This document shows, piece after piece, positions 17,887-25,601 of a stretch of DNA of 36,389 bases. The stretch is taken from positions 1 to 36,389 of the forward strand of contig NZ_JAEMRD010000019.1 in assembly GCF_016463485.1 (NCBI RefSeq), written 5' to 3'. Each line of letters starts with the position of its first letter. The stretch's first letter is position 1. A program made the translations under genes and the position numbers. Source of the DNA: Brevundimonas sp. (GTDB lineage Bacteria > Pseudomonadota > Alphaproteobacteria > Caulobacterales > Caulobacteraceae). The notes under the pieces are model-generated. The model did no database searches and had not been told where the DNA came from. It saw nothing but the letters and a program-made list of their open reading frames with translations.

Positions 17887-18111
17887 ATGAAACGCCTCCT
17901 GATCCTCGCCGCCGCCGCTTCGGCCGCGCTTCTGACCTCCGCCTGCGTCACCGTGATCGACGCGGACAGCGACGACGACCTGGCGTGGCACGGCGAGAAC
18001 GCCCAACCCTTCGATGCAGCCCGCAGCGAATGCCGCGCCTCGACCGGCAAGGGCCTGCGGTCCGACGATTTCCGGGACTGCATGGCCGCCAAGGGCTGGA
18101 CGCGCAGCTGA
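17887..18111 (+). CDS. Small putative lipoprotein
   Basis: 74 residues. The signal sequence MKRLLILAAAASAALLTSAC has a lipobox with Cys20 as the lipid-modified residue. The mature part is 55 residues, acidic at first (DADSDDDLAW), with two more Cys (SECRAS, FRDCMAAKGW) that could form a disulfide in the periplasm. Function unknown. The ATG at 17887 puts the signal at the N-terminus; the in-frame upstream extension to 17845 does not fit. Its stop lies 10 bp from the convergent GNAT stop, leaving no room for a separate terminator. Confidence 0.8.
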   Translation: MKRLLILAAAASAALLTSACVTVIDADSDDDLAWHGENAQPFDAARSECRASTGKGLRSDDFRDCMAAKGWTRS

Positions 18112-18121
18112 CCGACGCGGC

Positions 18122-18655
18122 TCAGAGCGGCCGGATCATGTAGCGGGCGTCAGACCCGTATCCGGCCAGCTTTGCCGTCATCACCTCGCTCTCGCGCACC
18201 GAAAAACCGTAGCGCGCCCAGAAGCCGGTCGCGTCGTTGACGGCGACCAGGGCCAGGGCGGGCGAGCCCTGTGCCCTTGCCTGATCCGCCAGTCGCTCGA
18301 CGATCGCCGCCGTCGCGCCCTGGCCCCTCGCGTCAGGGTGCAGGCAAAGGTCGTGCAGATACATCACCGCCGCATCGTCCGGGATCGCCGCGATCAGGGT
18401 GTTCAGCGCCGGGGCCTCATCCGCCCGCCACGGATAGGCGATCAGATAGCCGAGCGGGCGGTCGGTTTCGTCGGCCAGGACGAAACAGCCTTGGGGCCAG
18501 AGGATCAGACGGTTCTCGAAACAGTCCCGCCCCTCGAAATGGTCGGGAAAGCCGATCAGGGCGATGCCGGCGACCCCGTCGAGGTCGGCCGGGGCCATCG
18601 GTCTCCAGATCAGCGCGGGCAGCGGGTGTTCAGGGGTTTCGCCTCGAAGGTCCAT
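18122..18655 (-). CDS. GNAT family N-acetyltransferase
   Basis: 177 residues. GNAT fold with acetyl-CoA-binding motif A in MYLHDLCLHPDARGQGATAAIVERL, a preceding beta strand GYLIAYPW, and the C-terminal NDATGFWARYGFS typical of the family. The acceptor is unknown. The ATG at 18655 keeps IWRPMAPADLDGV, the usual first strand, and makes the gene overlap the end of the DUF6265-like gene by 46 bp. A start at 18598 is possible but would cut into that strand. Confidence 0.85.
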   Translation of the reverse strand: MDLRGETPEHPLPALIWRPMAPADLDGVAGIALIGFPDHFEGRDCFENRLILWPQGCFVLADETDRPLGYLIAYPWRADEAPALNTLIAAIPDDAAVMYLHDLCLHPDARGQGATAAIVERLADQARAQGSPALALVAVNDATGFWARYGFSVRESEVMTAKLAGYGSDARYMIRPL

Positions 18656-19095
18656 GCCATGCTCCGCGCCTCACCACCGATCGTGCCCTCGATCCGGGCG
18701 TTCAGGGCATCACCGGCCCGCTCATAGAGGATCCGGGTCGGGAAGTCGTTCGCGGCGTTCTCGAACACCGCCCGGTTCGCACCGCTCTCGATCAGCACGA
18801 AGGGGGTCGGCGGCGCACCGTTCGGCTGGGCCACATAGGCCAGGCCCTCGGGCGTCGGGACGATGTGCGACACCTCGAACGACGGACGCCCCCGGGCCGA
18901 GATGGTGACCGCATGGCCGACCATCAGCCCGGCGCGCAGGTCGCTCCAGGTCTCGGACACCTCGCCGCCGCCGGAGCAGTCCAGCCAGTAGCCCGCCATC
19001 CACGACAGGTCCGGCGACTGTGCCGGTGCCGGTGCCGGTGTGGCGGTCTGGATCAGGGCGGCGGTCAGCAGAGCGGTCAGCATGGCGGTCTCCAT
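18610..19095 (-). CDS. DUF6265-like exported protein
   Basis: 161 residues (157 if the second ATG at 19083 is used). A short hydrophobic N-terminus (MLTALLTAALIQTATPAPA) looks like a signal peptide. The mature domain contains LSWMAGYWLDCSGGGEVSETW, a pattern I associate with the DUF6265 family of lipocalin-like proteins, and later FENAANDFPTRILYER and LNARIEGTIGGEARSMAWTF. Probably periplasmic; no enzymatic residues can be named. It overlaps the GNAT gene by 46 bp on the same strand and lies 15 bp downstream of the AraC-type gene, so the three may be one transcript. Confidence 0.75.
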   Translation of the reverse strand: METAMLTALLTAALIQTATPAPAPAQSPDLSWMAGYWLDCSGGGEVSETWSDLRAGLMVGHAVTISARGRPSFEVSHIVPTPEGLAYVAQPNGAPPTPFVLIESGANRAVFENAANDFPTRILYERAGDALNARIEGTIGGEARSMAWTFEAKPLNTRCPR

Positions 19096-19110
19096 CGGTG
19101 CGGACCGACC

Positions 19111-19935
19111 CTAGAGCGGGGAATGGGGCGAGGGCTTGTAGGATTGCGACGCCAGGCTGCGGGCCAGCTCGACCTGGTCCCGCGCCCAGTCGGTGGCGGT
19201 GCAGCCCAGATACCGGCGGAAGTCCCGTGCCATCTGGGGCTGGTCGAAATAGCCGGCCTCCAGACCTGCCTCGAGCCAGGGCATGGGATCGGCCGAAGGG
19301 TCAGCCGCGTGGTCGAACACCCGCCGAAAACGCAGGATCGATCGCAACTCGCGGGGCGAGATGCCGACCCGGTCCCGGAAGCGACGCTGGAGGCCCCGCT
19401 GTTCGGCGGGGGAGCGAGCCGGGATCGCCGCCTCGGCAAGCGCGGCGTTCACCTCGGCGCGGACCAGGGGGTCGATCGTCCAGCCGTGTTCGCGACGGTG
19501 CGCCTCCAGAACAGCGACCATGACCGCGACCTGTCCCTGCGGATCGCGCGGGGGAGCGGTGACACCCGCCAGCCGCCCGGTCATGTCGAGACGGCGATCG
19601 ACGGCCAGATGCGCCGAATGGCCCAGCCAGTCGCGGGCGCCGTCGGGCTCGAAACGGACGGCGACCAGTTCGACGGGACCGACGGGCCGCAGGGCCAGGG
19701 GCCGGGTCATCTGGCCCGCGAACAGGGCTTGCGGCTGAAGACGGAAGACGCCGTCCTCGCCCGCTTCCTCGTACGGCGAACCGATGTCCAGGATCAGTTC
19801 GGGACAGCCGTCCGGTGCGATCCGCTGCACGGCCCCCGACGGGTTCGGCGAGCCATAGGTCCAGATGGTGCGCACGAAGGGCCGAAGCGAGGCCGGCGGT
19901 TCGTGCTCGGCGTAGTGATCCTCGCCTGCGGTCAC
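19111..19935 (-). CDS. AraC family transcriptional regulator
   Basis: 274 residues. The N-terminal domain (about 10-130) resembles the sensor of AraC proteins of the DUF6597 type: PPASLRPFVRTIWTY, CPELILDIG and VAVRFEPDGARDWLG. The C-terminal domain has the double HTH (about 175-260): SPAEQRGLQRRFRDRVGISPRELRSILRFRR, then the second helix region GYFDQPQMARDFRRYLG. It is likely to regulate itself or its downstream neighbours (DUF6265 and GNAT). Its start lies directly beside the DUF1178 stop (19937). Confidence 0.85.
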   Translation of the reverse strand: MTAGEDHYAEHEPPASLRPFVRTIWTYGSPNPSGAVQRIAPDGCPELILDIGSPYEEAGEDGVFRLQPQALFAGQMTRPLALRPVGPVELVAVRFEPDGARDWLGHSAHLAVDRRLDMTGRLAGVTAPPRDPQGQVAVMVAVLEAHRREHGWTIDPLVRAEVNAALAEAAIPARSPAEQRGLQRRFRDRVGISPRELRSILRFRRVFDHAADPSADPMPWLEAGLEAGYFDQPQMARDFRRYLGCTATDWARDQVELARSLASQSYKPSPHSPL

Positions 19936-19936
19936 G

Positions 19937-20371
19937 TCAGTTGATCTTGGCCGGATCGGGCGGGGCGGCGGGCAAAGGGGCGCAGGGGACGCCGTCGGCC
20001 TTCAGCGCCTTGACCTCGGCGGGCGTGGCCTCGCCGTAGATCTCGCGCTTTTCGGACGCGCCTTCATGGATGGCGCGGGCCTCGCGGGCGAAGGTGTCGC
20101 CGACGTAGTCGAAATTCTGCTCGACGTGCGCGCGGACCTCGCGGGCGGCGTCCATCATCATGGTCTGGAGCCTGGCGGCCATCTCGGGCGAGGCGTCGGA
20201 CCGCTTCGTGCCTGCGACGGCGGGGGCCATGATCTGTTTGGACACGCCGCGCGAGCCGCAGAACGGGCATTCGACCAGCCCACGCGCCGCCTGGTCGTCA
20301 TAGTCCGAGGACGAGCCGAACCAGGCCTCGAACGGGTGGGCGTGATCGCAATGCAGGGCGTAGCGGATCAT
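19937..20371 (-). CDS. DUF1178 family protein
   Basis: 144 residues. N-terminal YALHCDHAHPFEAWFGSS and VECPFCGSRGVSKQIMAPAV are the DUF1178 signature; the CPFC pair with the earlier Cys/His suggests a zinc ribbon. The C-terminal part is helical with a Pro-rich end. Function unknown. The ATG at 20371 is chosen because the frame further upstream (to 20623) runs through the Nit-type gene and is non-coding. It lies 10 bp after the Nit-type gene; this pairing is common in alphaproteobacteria as far as I recall. Confidence 0.88.
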   Translation of the reverse strand: MIRYALHCDHAHPFEAWFGSSSDYDDQAARGLVECPFCGSRGVSKQIMAPAVAGTKRSDASPEMAARLQTMMMDAAREVRAHVEQNFDYVGDTFAREARAIHEGASEKREIYGEATPAEVKALKADGVPCAPLPAAPPDPAKIN

Positions 20372-20381
20372 GATGGCCCAG

Positions 20382-21221
20382 TCACAAGGGAGGCGCGAAA
20401 TCGCGGTCGTGGCGCAGGGCGGGCACCGAGGCGCGGGCCTGTTCCACCTGGGCGAAATCCAGCGTGGCGTGAAGCACGGCCGGTTCGTCATGGTCAAGGC
20501 GGGCGATGACCTCGCCCCAGGGCGCGATGACGATCGAATGGCCAAAGGTCGCTCGGCCGTCCTCGTGGACCCCGCCCTGCGCCGGGGCCAGGACATAGGC
20601 TCCGGTCTCGATGGCGCGGGCACGCAGCAAGGTCTCCCAGTGGGCGCGGCCGGTCGGCACGGTGAAGGCGGCGGGCACGGCGATCATCACCGCCCCCGCC
20701 TTGGCCAGCTGGCGATACAGGTGCGGGAAGCGCATGTCGTAGCAGACGCTGAGGCCCAGCCGGCCCCAGGGGGTGTCGGCGACGCAGGCCCCGTCGCCGG
20801 GCCGGATGCCCGCGCTCTCGCGGTACCGCTCCCCATTGGCCAGGTCGACGTCGAAGACGTGCAGCTTGTCGTAGCGGGCGACGATCACGCCATGGGCGTC
20901 GATCAGCAGCGACCGGTTGGCGGCGCGGGCATCGCCGGCATGGCCCGAGTTCACGATGGCCGATCCTATCAGCAACCACACGCCCAGTTCGGCGGCCAGG
21001 TGGCGCAGGCCGATGACGGCGGCATCCTGATCCTCGTCCACGATACCGACACGGCGGGTATCGGGACGCTGGTCCAGCCGGTTGCAGGCCTCGGGCGTCA
21101 GGATGAATTTCGCGCCTTCGGCCGCCGCCTGGCGGATCAGGGACTCGACATGGGCCAGGGCCGCCTCCGCCGTCGCCGGGGTGCGGGTCTGGATCAGGGC
21201 GATGTCGAGCCCGTGAGACAC
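20382..21221 (-). CDS. Carbon-nitrogen hydrolase, Nit1 type
   Basis: 279 residues of the nitrilase superfamily. The Glu-Lys-Cys triad is intact: Glu44 in LTPEAC, Lys119 in YDKLHVFDVD, Cys160 in LSVCYDMRFP. VPAAFTVPTGRAHWETLLRARAIE is typical of the Nit1 branch, which hydrolyses deaminated glutathione, so a metabolite-repair role is likely. Only 5 bp separate it from the glutaredoxin gene upstream, consistent with one operon running comF, grxC, nit, DUF1178. Confidence 0.92.
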   Translation of the reverse strand: MSHGLDIALIQTRTPATAEAALAHVESLIRQAAAEGAKFILTPEACNRLDQRPDTRRVGIVDEDQDAAVIGLRHLAAELGVWLLIGSAIVNSGHAGDARAANRSLLIDAHGVIVARYDKLHVFDVDLANGERYRESAGIRPGDGACVADTPWGRLGLSVCYDMRFPHLYRQLAKAGAVMIAVPAAFTVPTGRAHWETLLRARAIETGAYVLAPAQGGVHEDGRATFGHSIVIAPWGEVIARLDHDEPAVLHATLDFAQVEQARASVPALRHDRDFAPPL

Positions 21222-21226
21222 GGCGA

Positions 21227-21484
21227 TCAGGCCGCCAGAAGCGGATCGAGGCCGCCGCGCCGTTCAAGCGCCTGGATGTCGTCACAGCCGCCGATGTGGT
21301 TCCCGTCGATGAAGATCTGGGGGAAGGTGGCGCGGCCGCCCGACTTCTGGATCATTTCCTGCTTCTTCTCCGGATCACTGGAGGCGACGATCTCCTGGTA
21401 CTCGGCCCCCTTCTTGTTCAGCAGGGCGATGGCCGAGGCGCAGTAGGGGCAACCGGGTTTGGTGTAGATGACGATCTCGGCCAA
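21227..21484 (-). CDS. grxC: Glutaredoxin 3
   Basis: 85 residues. Small dithiol oxidoreductase reduced by glutathione. EIVIYTKPGCPYCASAIALL carries the CPYC active site (Cys12, Cys15). ATFPQIFIDGNHIGGCDDI contains the cis-Pro loop and glutathione-binding GG. A TTG start at 21484 is chosen over the upstream ATG at 21547. It gives the exact family length and has GGAG eight bases ahead, whereas the upstream part reads as non-coding and almost reaches the comF stop. It is second in the comF-grxC-nit-DUF1178 run. Confidence 0.95.
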   Translation of the reverse strand: MAEIVIYTKPGCPYCASAIALLNKKGAEYQEIVASSDPEKKQEMIQKSGGRATFPQIFIDGNHIGGCDDIQALERRGGLDPLLAA

Positions 21485-21543
21485 GGCGAAGACTCCGCAA
21501 AAGGTTAGGGACAGGATTCCAACGCACGGAACCCGATTGAGGG

Positions 21544-22362
21544 TCACATAGGCAGTTCGCGCGCGGTTCGCACCCTCGCAATGACGGCCAGGTCCACGGC
21601 GCGGGCCCCCGCATCCATCAGGGCCCGGGCGCAGGCCTCGCCCGTCGCCCCGGTGGTCAGGACGTCGTCGATCAGCAGGATGCGCCGACCCTTGATCCGG
21701 CGGCGACCCGCCTCGGTGACGGCAAAGGCCCTGGCGACATTCAGACGACGGCCGCGCATCGACTTTCCCCCTTGCGTCGTCGTCGGCGTCGAGCGGACCA
21801 GAGCGTCGGGCAGATGGTCGAGGCCGGCATGGCGGGCCAGGGGACGGGCGATCTCGGCCGCCTGGTTGAAGCGCCGCGACAACAGCCGCATCGGGTGGAG
21901 GGGCACGGGAACGACGGCGTCGGCGTCGTCGATCAGGTCGGATGCCGCTCGGCCCAGCCAGCGGGCGAACAGGCCGGCGAACTGCTGCTGGTCGGCGTGC
22001 TTGAACTTGAGGATCAGACCGCGCGAGGCCTCGTCATAGACACAGGCGGCCCGGGCCCGGGCAAAGGCATAGGGGCTGGCCAGACAGGCGGCGCAGCGGG
22101 CGGCGGCGAAGGCCCCGCCGTCGAACTCGAAGGCCGCGCCGCAGCCGTCGCAGACGGGGGCCTCCAGGAACTGAACCCGGCTCCAGGCGTCGGCCGACAG
22201 GCCCGCCGCGGCGGTGGCCTCGCGGCTGTCATGGGCGACGGGCGGCAGGATCAGGTCGGCCAGGCACCGCCCCAACTCGGTCAGGGATGGAAGGCGAGGC
22301 AGGCGAAACGCGGCACGGCCCGCTTGGCTTTGCGGCGACGAACCCCCATCCTGAACCTCCAT
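21544..22362 (-). CDS. comF: ComF family protein
   Basis: 272 residues. The C-terminal phosphoribosyltransferase-type fold has VVPVPLHPMRLLSRRFNQAAEIARPLA, TTTQGGKSMRGR and the PRPP-loop RRILLIDDVLTTGATGEAC. ComF proteins are linked to DNA uptake in some bacteria. One Cys-X2-Cys pair is seen at 71-74 and another at 90-93. The usual first Cys pair after the LPP motif seems replaced (LILPPVAHDSREAT). The ATG at 22362 has GGAGGGGG five bases ahead. It shares its CATG with the start of the divergent methyltransferase gene. Confidence 0.88.
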   Translation of the reverse strand: MEVQDGGSSPQSQAGRAAFRLPRLPSLTELGRCLADLILPPVAHDSREATAAAGLSADAWSRVQFLEAPVCDGCGAAFEFDGGAFAAARCAACLASPYAFARARAACVYDEASRGLILKFKHADQQQFAGLFARWLGRAASDLIDDADAVVPVPLHPMRLLSRRFNQAAEIARPLARHAGLDHLPDALVRSTPTTTQGGKSMRGRRLNVARAFAVTEAGRRRIKGRRILLIDDVLTTGATGEACARALMDAGARAVDLAVIARVRTARELPM

Positions 22363-23233
22363 GAGCACCCCCTCCGGCCCCCCGGTCATCTTCGACAGTC
22401 GCCGCCGTGCCGCCCGGCTGGCCCGGTCCGCCGCCCGGTTCGGGTCGGCCGACTTCCTGCACGTGCGGGCCGCCGAAGACGCGGTGAACAGCCTGGAGGC
22501 CACCCTGCGCGATTTTCCGGCCGCGGTCGACCTGTCGGCGCATCCGGGGCCGTTCCGGGAGAGGCTGAGGGACAGCATCGCCGCCGCGCGGGTCGGAGAG
22601 CCCCGCTGGATGGGCGCGCAAGCCGCGGCACCGGGGGCGCAGGATCTGGAGATCGAGGCGGGATCGACCGACCTGATCATGTCGCTGATGACCCTGCACT
22701 GGGCCAACGACCTGCCCGGCGCGCTGAGCCAGATCCGACGCGCATTGAAGCCGGACGGGCTGTTCCTGGGCACGCTGCTGGGGGCCGGGACGCTGAAGGA
22801 GCTGCGCGCGGTCGTGACCGAGGCGGAGCTCGCCGAACGCGGCGGCACCCAGGCGCGGGTCTCGCCCTTCGCCGACGGATACGATGGCGCGGCCCTGTTG
22901 CAGCGGGCCGGGTTCGCCCTGCCGGTGTCGGACGTCGATCGGGTGACCGTACGCTATCCCGACCTGTTCGCCCTGATCCGCGACCTGAGGGCCATGGGCG
23001 AGACCAACCAGCTGGCGGGGACGATCCGCCCCCTGACGCGGGGAATCGTTGGCCGCGCCGCCGTCCTGTACGCCGAACGGTACGCCGAGCCGGATGGAAA
23101 GATCCCGGCCACCTTCGAGATCGTCAACCTCGCCGGCTGGGCCCCGCACGAAAGCCAGCAGAAGCCGCTCAAACGGGGGTCCGCGACCACGCGGCTGGCG
23201 GATGCGTTGAAGGTGAGCGAGCGGCGGAACTGA
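22361..23233 (+). CDS. NDUFAF5-like SAM-dependent methyltransferase
   Basis: 290 residues. It resembles the BioC/NDUFAF5 branch: IFDSRRRAARLARSAARFGSADFLH at the N-terminus, LIMSLMTLHWANDLPGALSQIRRALKPDGLFLGTLLG in the middle, and EIVNLAGWAPHESQQKPLKRGSA at the end. The mitochondrial relative modifies an arginine of complex I subunit NDUFS7. The SAM motif I is degenerate (AAVDLSAHPG in place of a glycine-rich loop), as in that branch, so the activity may not be methylation. The ATG at 22361 lacks a Shine-Dalgarno sequence. It is divergent from comF. Confidence 0.85.
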   Translation: MSTPSGPPVIFDSRRRAARLARSAARFGSADFLHVRAAEDAVNSLEATLRDFPAAVDLSAHPGPFRERLRDSIAAARVGEPRWMGAQAAAPGAQDLEIEAGSTDLIMSLMTLHWANDLPGALSQIRRALKPDGLFLGTLLGAGTLKELRAVVTEAELAERGGTQARVSPFADGYDGAALLQRAGFALPVSDVDRVTVRYPDLFALIRDLRAMGETNQLAGTIRPLTRGIVGRAAVLYAERYAEPDGKIPATFEIVNLAGWAPHESQQKPLKRGSATTRLADALKVSERRN

Positions 23234-23257
23234 TCCCACCCCATCCGCTGATCTAAG

Positions 23258-23431
23258 CTACATCGCGTCCCGCACCGCATACATGGCGGTGTTGAAGATG
23301 GCGGAGGCCTGGTTGCCGAAGGCGGTGACGGCCGAGACGATGACCAGGAAGATCAGCGAGATGATCAGGCCGTATTCGATGGCGGTGGCCCCGGAATCGT
23401 CGGTCAGGAAGCGGTCGAGCAGGGTGCGCAT
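23258..23431 (-). CDS. Flp family type IVb pilin
   Basis: 57 residues. The prepilin-type signal is short: LTDDSGATAIEYGLIISLIFLVIVSAV, with cleavage expected after Gly14 and Glu at position +5, followed by one hydrophobic helix. These subunits form thin Flp/Tad pili, as the holdfast-associated pili of Caulobacter do. No tad assembly genes are in the window, so this is a solitary pilin copy dependent on a locus elsewhere. The ATG at 23431 is the only start that places the charged leader correctly. Confidence 0.9.
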   Translation of the reverse strand: MRTLLDRFLTDDSGATAIEYGLIISLIFLVIVSAVTAFGNQASAIFNTAMYAVRDAM

Positions 23432-23478
23432 CGGTCGTCCTTTCCGGGTTTGGGCGCTGTCCTGGCGCAACCGTTGAT

Positions 23479-23889
23479 TCAGAGCAGGTCGCGCAACCAG
23501 GCGACCAGGGGGGCGTCGGCCGGCGGCATGGGATAGTCCGAAAGCTTGCTCGGCTTCACCCAGGCGAGGGCGGCGTGTTCGTGGGCCACGACCACGCCGG
23601 ACCAGCGTCGGCACAGATACAGTGGCATCAGAAGGTGAAAGCTTTCGTAAGCGTGGCTGGCAAAAACGAAGGGGGCCAGGCAGGATTCGGTGACCTCGAT
23701 GCCCAGTTCCTCGCGCAGTTCGCGGATCAGGGCGGCCTCGGGCCGTTCGCCCGGCTCGACCTTGCCGCCCGGAAACTCCCACAGGCCCGCCAGTTGCTTG
23801 CCCTCGGGCCGTTTGGCGATCAGCACCCGGCCGTCCACATCGATCAGGGCGACGGCGACGACGAGGACGGTGGGGAGGGTTTCGGACAT
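23479..23889 (-). CDS. mutT: MutT-type Nudix hydrolase, (d)NTP pyrophosphohydrolase
   Basis: 136 residues. The Nudix box is complete: GGKVEPGERPEAALIRELREELGI spans 41-64 with all catalytic Glu residues. The N-terminus VVAVALIDVDGRVLIAKRPEGKQLAGLWEFPGG and the C-terminal ALAWVKPSKLSDYPMPPADAPLV fit the 8-oxo-dGTP-cleaning MutT group. The ATG at 23889 gives MSETLPTVLVVAVAL; a start at 23907 adds only six residues. It may form an operon with the pilin only by chance, because they have 47 bp between them. Confidence 0.9.
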   Translation of the reverse strand: MSETLPTVLVVAVALIDVDGRVLIAKRPEGKQLAGLWEFPGGKVEPGERPEAALIRELREELGIEVTESCLAPFVFASHAYESFHLLMPLYLCRRWSGVVVAHEHAALAWVKPSKLSDYPMPPADAPLVAWLRDLL

Positions 23890-23918
23890 GAGCCGCCTGT
23901 AGCGCACACCTTCAAACC

Positions 23919-24059
23919 CGTCATCCTCGGGCTTGACCCGAGGATCGGACCGTCAGCGCATCGGAGGCGGGCGAGAGGCACACCCTCGATCCCGCTCAAT
24001 CCTCCTGTCCGTCTTCGCCCCGCGTCCGGCCCTCGGGTCGAGCCCGAGGGTGACGGCGT
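23919..24059. repeat. MITE-like palindromic repeat, family B, copy 1
   Basis: About 141 bp with near-perfect terminal inverted repeats of about 25 bases. Each end is itself a hairpin: left TCCTCGGG-CTTGA-CCCGAGGA, right CCCTCGGG-TCGAG-CCCGAGGG. A second copy is at 34689-34823, and the two share their ends and an internal block around CTTCGC. It fills most of the 299-bp gap between the Nudix and DUF350 genes. The remaining sequence at 24060-24188 shows nothing else I can name and should hold the DUF350 promoter. Confidence 0.85.
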
Positions 24060-24188
24060 TCAGAGGACCACCCGAAATCTTTCGTGACAGAGTGTGGCGT
24101 CGACGCGCTTGCGGATTGGGGCGGGATTCGGGCAAGGACGATCGACCGGCCGCATGGCCTAACCGCTTGAGTTCACGGACCGTCGTCC

Positions 24189-24617
24189 TTGCCCGACATC
24201 CTCGCCAGCCCCGAAATCCAGGCCTTCGCCAGCGGGTTCCCGGTGATGATCGGCCATGTGCTGCTGACCTTCGCCCTGCTGGGCCTCGGCGCGACCCTCT
24301 ATGCCTGGCTGACGCCGTGGAAGGAGATCGCCCTGATCCGCGAGGGCAATGCGGCGGCCTCGGTGGCCTTCGGCGGGGTGCTGATCGGACTGGCCATTCC
24401 GCTGGCGGTGTCGCTGTCGGTCTCGACCTCGCTCAGGGACATCGGCGTGTGGGGCATCGCGACCCTGGTGCTACAGCTGTTCGCCTTCCGGGTCGTGGAC
24501 CTGATCCTGACCGGCCTGCCGCAGCGGATCCAGGAGGGCGAGATTTCGGCGGCCGTGCTGCTGGTCTCGGCCAAGCTGGCCACCGCCCTGGTCCTGGCGG
24601 CCGCCCTGGCGGGATGA
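24189..24617 (+). CDS. DUF350 family membrane protein
   Basis: 142 residues with four predicted membrane spans: about 18-40, 58-78, 86-108 and 118-140. YAWLTPWKEIALIREGNAAASVAFGGVLIGLAIPLA is the DUF350 pattern, in which one two-helix unit is repeated. Function of the family is unknown. A TTG start at 24189 is used because no ATG lies before the first span. Four bases separate its stop from the GTG of the protease gene, so the two form an operon. Confidence 0.85.
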   Translation: MPDILASPEIQAFASGFPVMIGHVLLTFALLGLGATLYAWLTPWKEIALIREGNAAASVAFGGVLIGLAIPLAVSLSVSTSLRDIGVWGIATLVLQLFAFRVVDLILTGLPQRIQEGEISAAVLLVSAKLATALVLAAALAG

Positions 24618-24621
24618 GCGG

Positions 24622-25440
24622 GTGAGGATCCCGGACTGGGTCATCTATGGCGCGGTGATCGCGGGGCTTCTGATCGCCTCACTGACCGGCCGCGAGAACG
24701 CTGACGCCCCGCCCGCCCCACCGCCGCCGGACGCGGCAGAAGGCGCGCTGCTGGGTCCCATCACCCCGTTCGATCCGGCCATCACCGTTGATGCCCCCGA
24801 CATTCCGTTCCAGCCCGCCGCCGGGACCGCCTTTTCCATCGCCGAGACCGGCCGCTGGGCGACGGCGCGCCATGTGGTCGAGGGCTGCCGCCGCCCGGCC
24901 ATCGTGATCGGCGGCGACCGGGCCGTCGCGGCCTCGGTGCGGCTGGCGCGACAGGCCGACATCGCCATCCTGATCACCGATGGAGGCCCCCCTGCCCTGC
25001 CGGTGCTGATGGAAAGCCTGCGGATCGGCGAGCGCGCCTTTCATCCGGGATTCCCGCAAGGCCGCGCCGGAGAGGCCTCCAGCCTTTTGCTGGGCCGCGA
25101 GACCCTGCGGGTGCGCGGCCGGGGCCAGCGCGACGAGCCGGTGCTGGTCTGGGCCGAGACCGGGCGCACCGAGGGTCTAGCGGGGACGCTGGCCGGGCTA
25201 TCGGGGGCCCCGGCCCTGGACCGCGAAGGCCGCGTCCTGGGCGTCACCATCGCCGAGAGCCCGCGCCGGGGCCGCATCTACACCACCTCGCCCGAGACCT
25301 TCGGCCCCGCCGTTCTCGGCGTCGCCGCTCCCGGTGCCCGGCCTCTGGACGAACCGGTCACGGTCGAGAACTACGGCCGGGTGGCGGATACGCTGAGGCG
25401 CGAACTGCGGGTGGCGCAGGTGGTGTGTCTGTCTGTGTGA
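24622..25440 (+). CDS. Membrane-anchored trypsin-like serine protease
   Basis: 272 residues. One N-terminal membrane span (VIYGAVIAGLLIASL, 7-21) and a Pro/Ala-rich linker lead to a periplasmic trypsin-like domain. The catalytic triad can be read: His84 in WATARHVVEGC, Asp113 in QADIAIL, Ser194 in AGLSGAPALD. The GLSGAP form resembles HtrA/DegP-like proteases. There is no PDZ domain, so substrate choice may depend on its DUF350 partner. GTG start at 24622. The downstream repeat element separates it from the convergent isoaspartyl peptidase gene. Confidence 0.85.
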   Translation: MRIPDWVIYGAVIAGLLIASLTGRENADAPPAPPPPDAAEGALLGPITPFDPAITVDAPDIPFQPAAGTAFSIAETGRWATARHVVEGCRRPAIVIGGDRAVAASVRLARQADIAILITDGGPPALPVLMESLRIGERAFHPGFPQGRAGEASSLLLGRETLRVRGRGQRDEPVLVWAETGRTEGLAGTLAGLSGAPALDREGRVLGVTIAESPRRGRIYTTSPETFGPAVLGVAAPGARPLDEPVTVENYGRVADTLRRELRVAQVVCLSV

Positions 25441-25446
25441 AGCCTT

Positions 25447-25595
25447 TCCTCCCCGGTCGCCCCTTGGCGAATGGGGAGGGGCACCACGAAGTGGTGGAGG
25501 GGCTCTCGCCGCGCATACCGTGTCTGGGGTGAAGAACCCCTCCGTCTGCTCGCAAGAGCTCGCATCCACCTCCCCAAGCTCCGCTTGGGGAGGAG
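25447..25595. repeat. MITE-like palindromic repeat, family A, copy 2
   Basis: About 149 bp matching the copy at 7096-7250 in blocks: the left CCTTGGCGAATGGGGAG-like hairpin, the GTGGAGGGGCTCT block, the ACCGTGTCTGGGG block and the right CCACCTCCCC/GGGGAGG hairpin. It lies exactly between the convergent ends of the protease and isoaspartyl peptidase genes and ends only 6 bp before the latter's stop, so it could serve both as a terminator. Confidence 0.85.
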
Positions 25596-25601
25596 AGTCA
25601 T

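Noticed and set aside
17422-18006. 194-residue minus frame over the small gene after ubiG
   Set aside because: Overlaps ubiG and the lipoprotein gene on the other strand, no motif; the ATGA-coupled plus gene is the better choice.
23258-23782. 174-residue frame including the Flp pilin
   Set aside because: The upstream part is Arg-rich non-coding text; the pilin leader begins at 23431.
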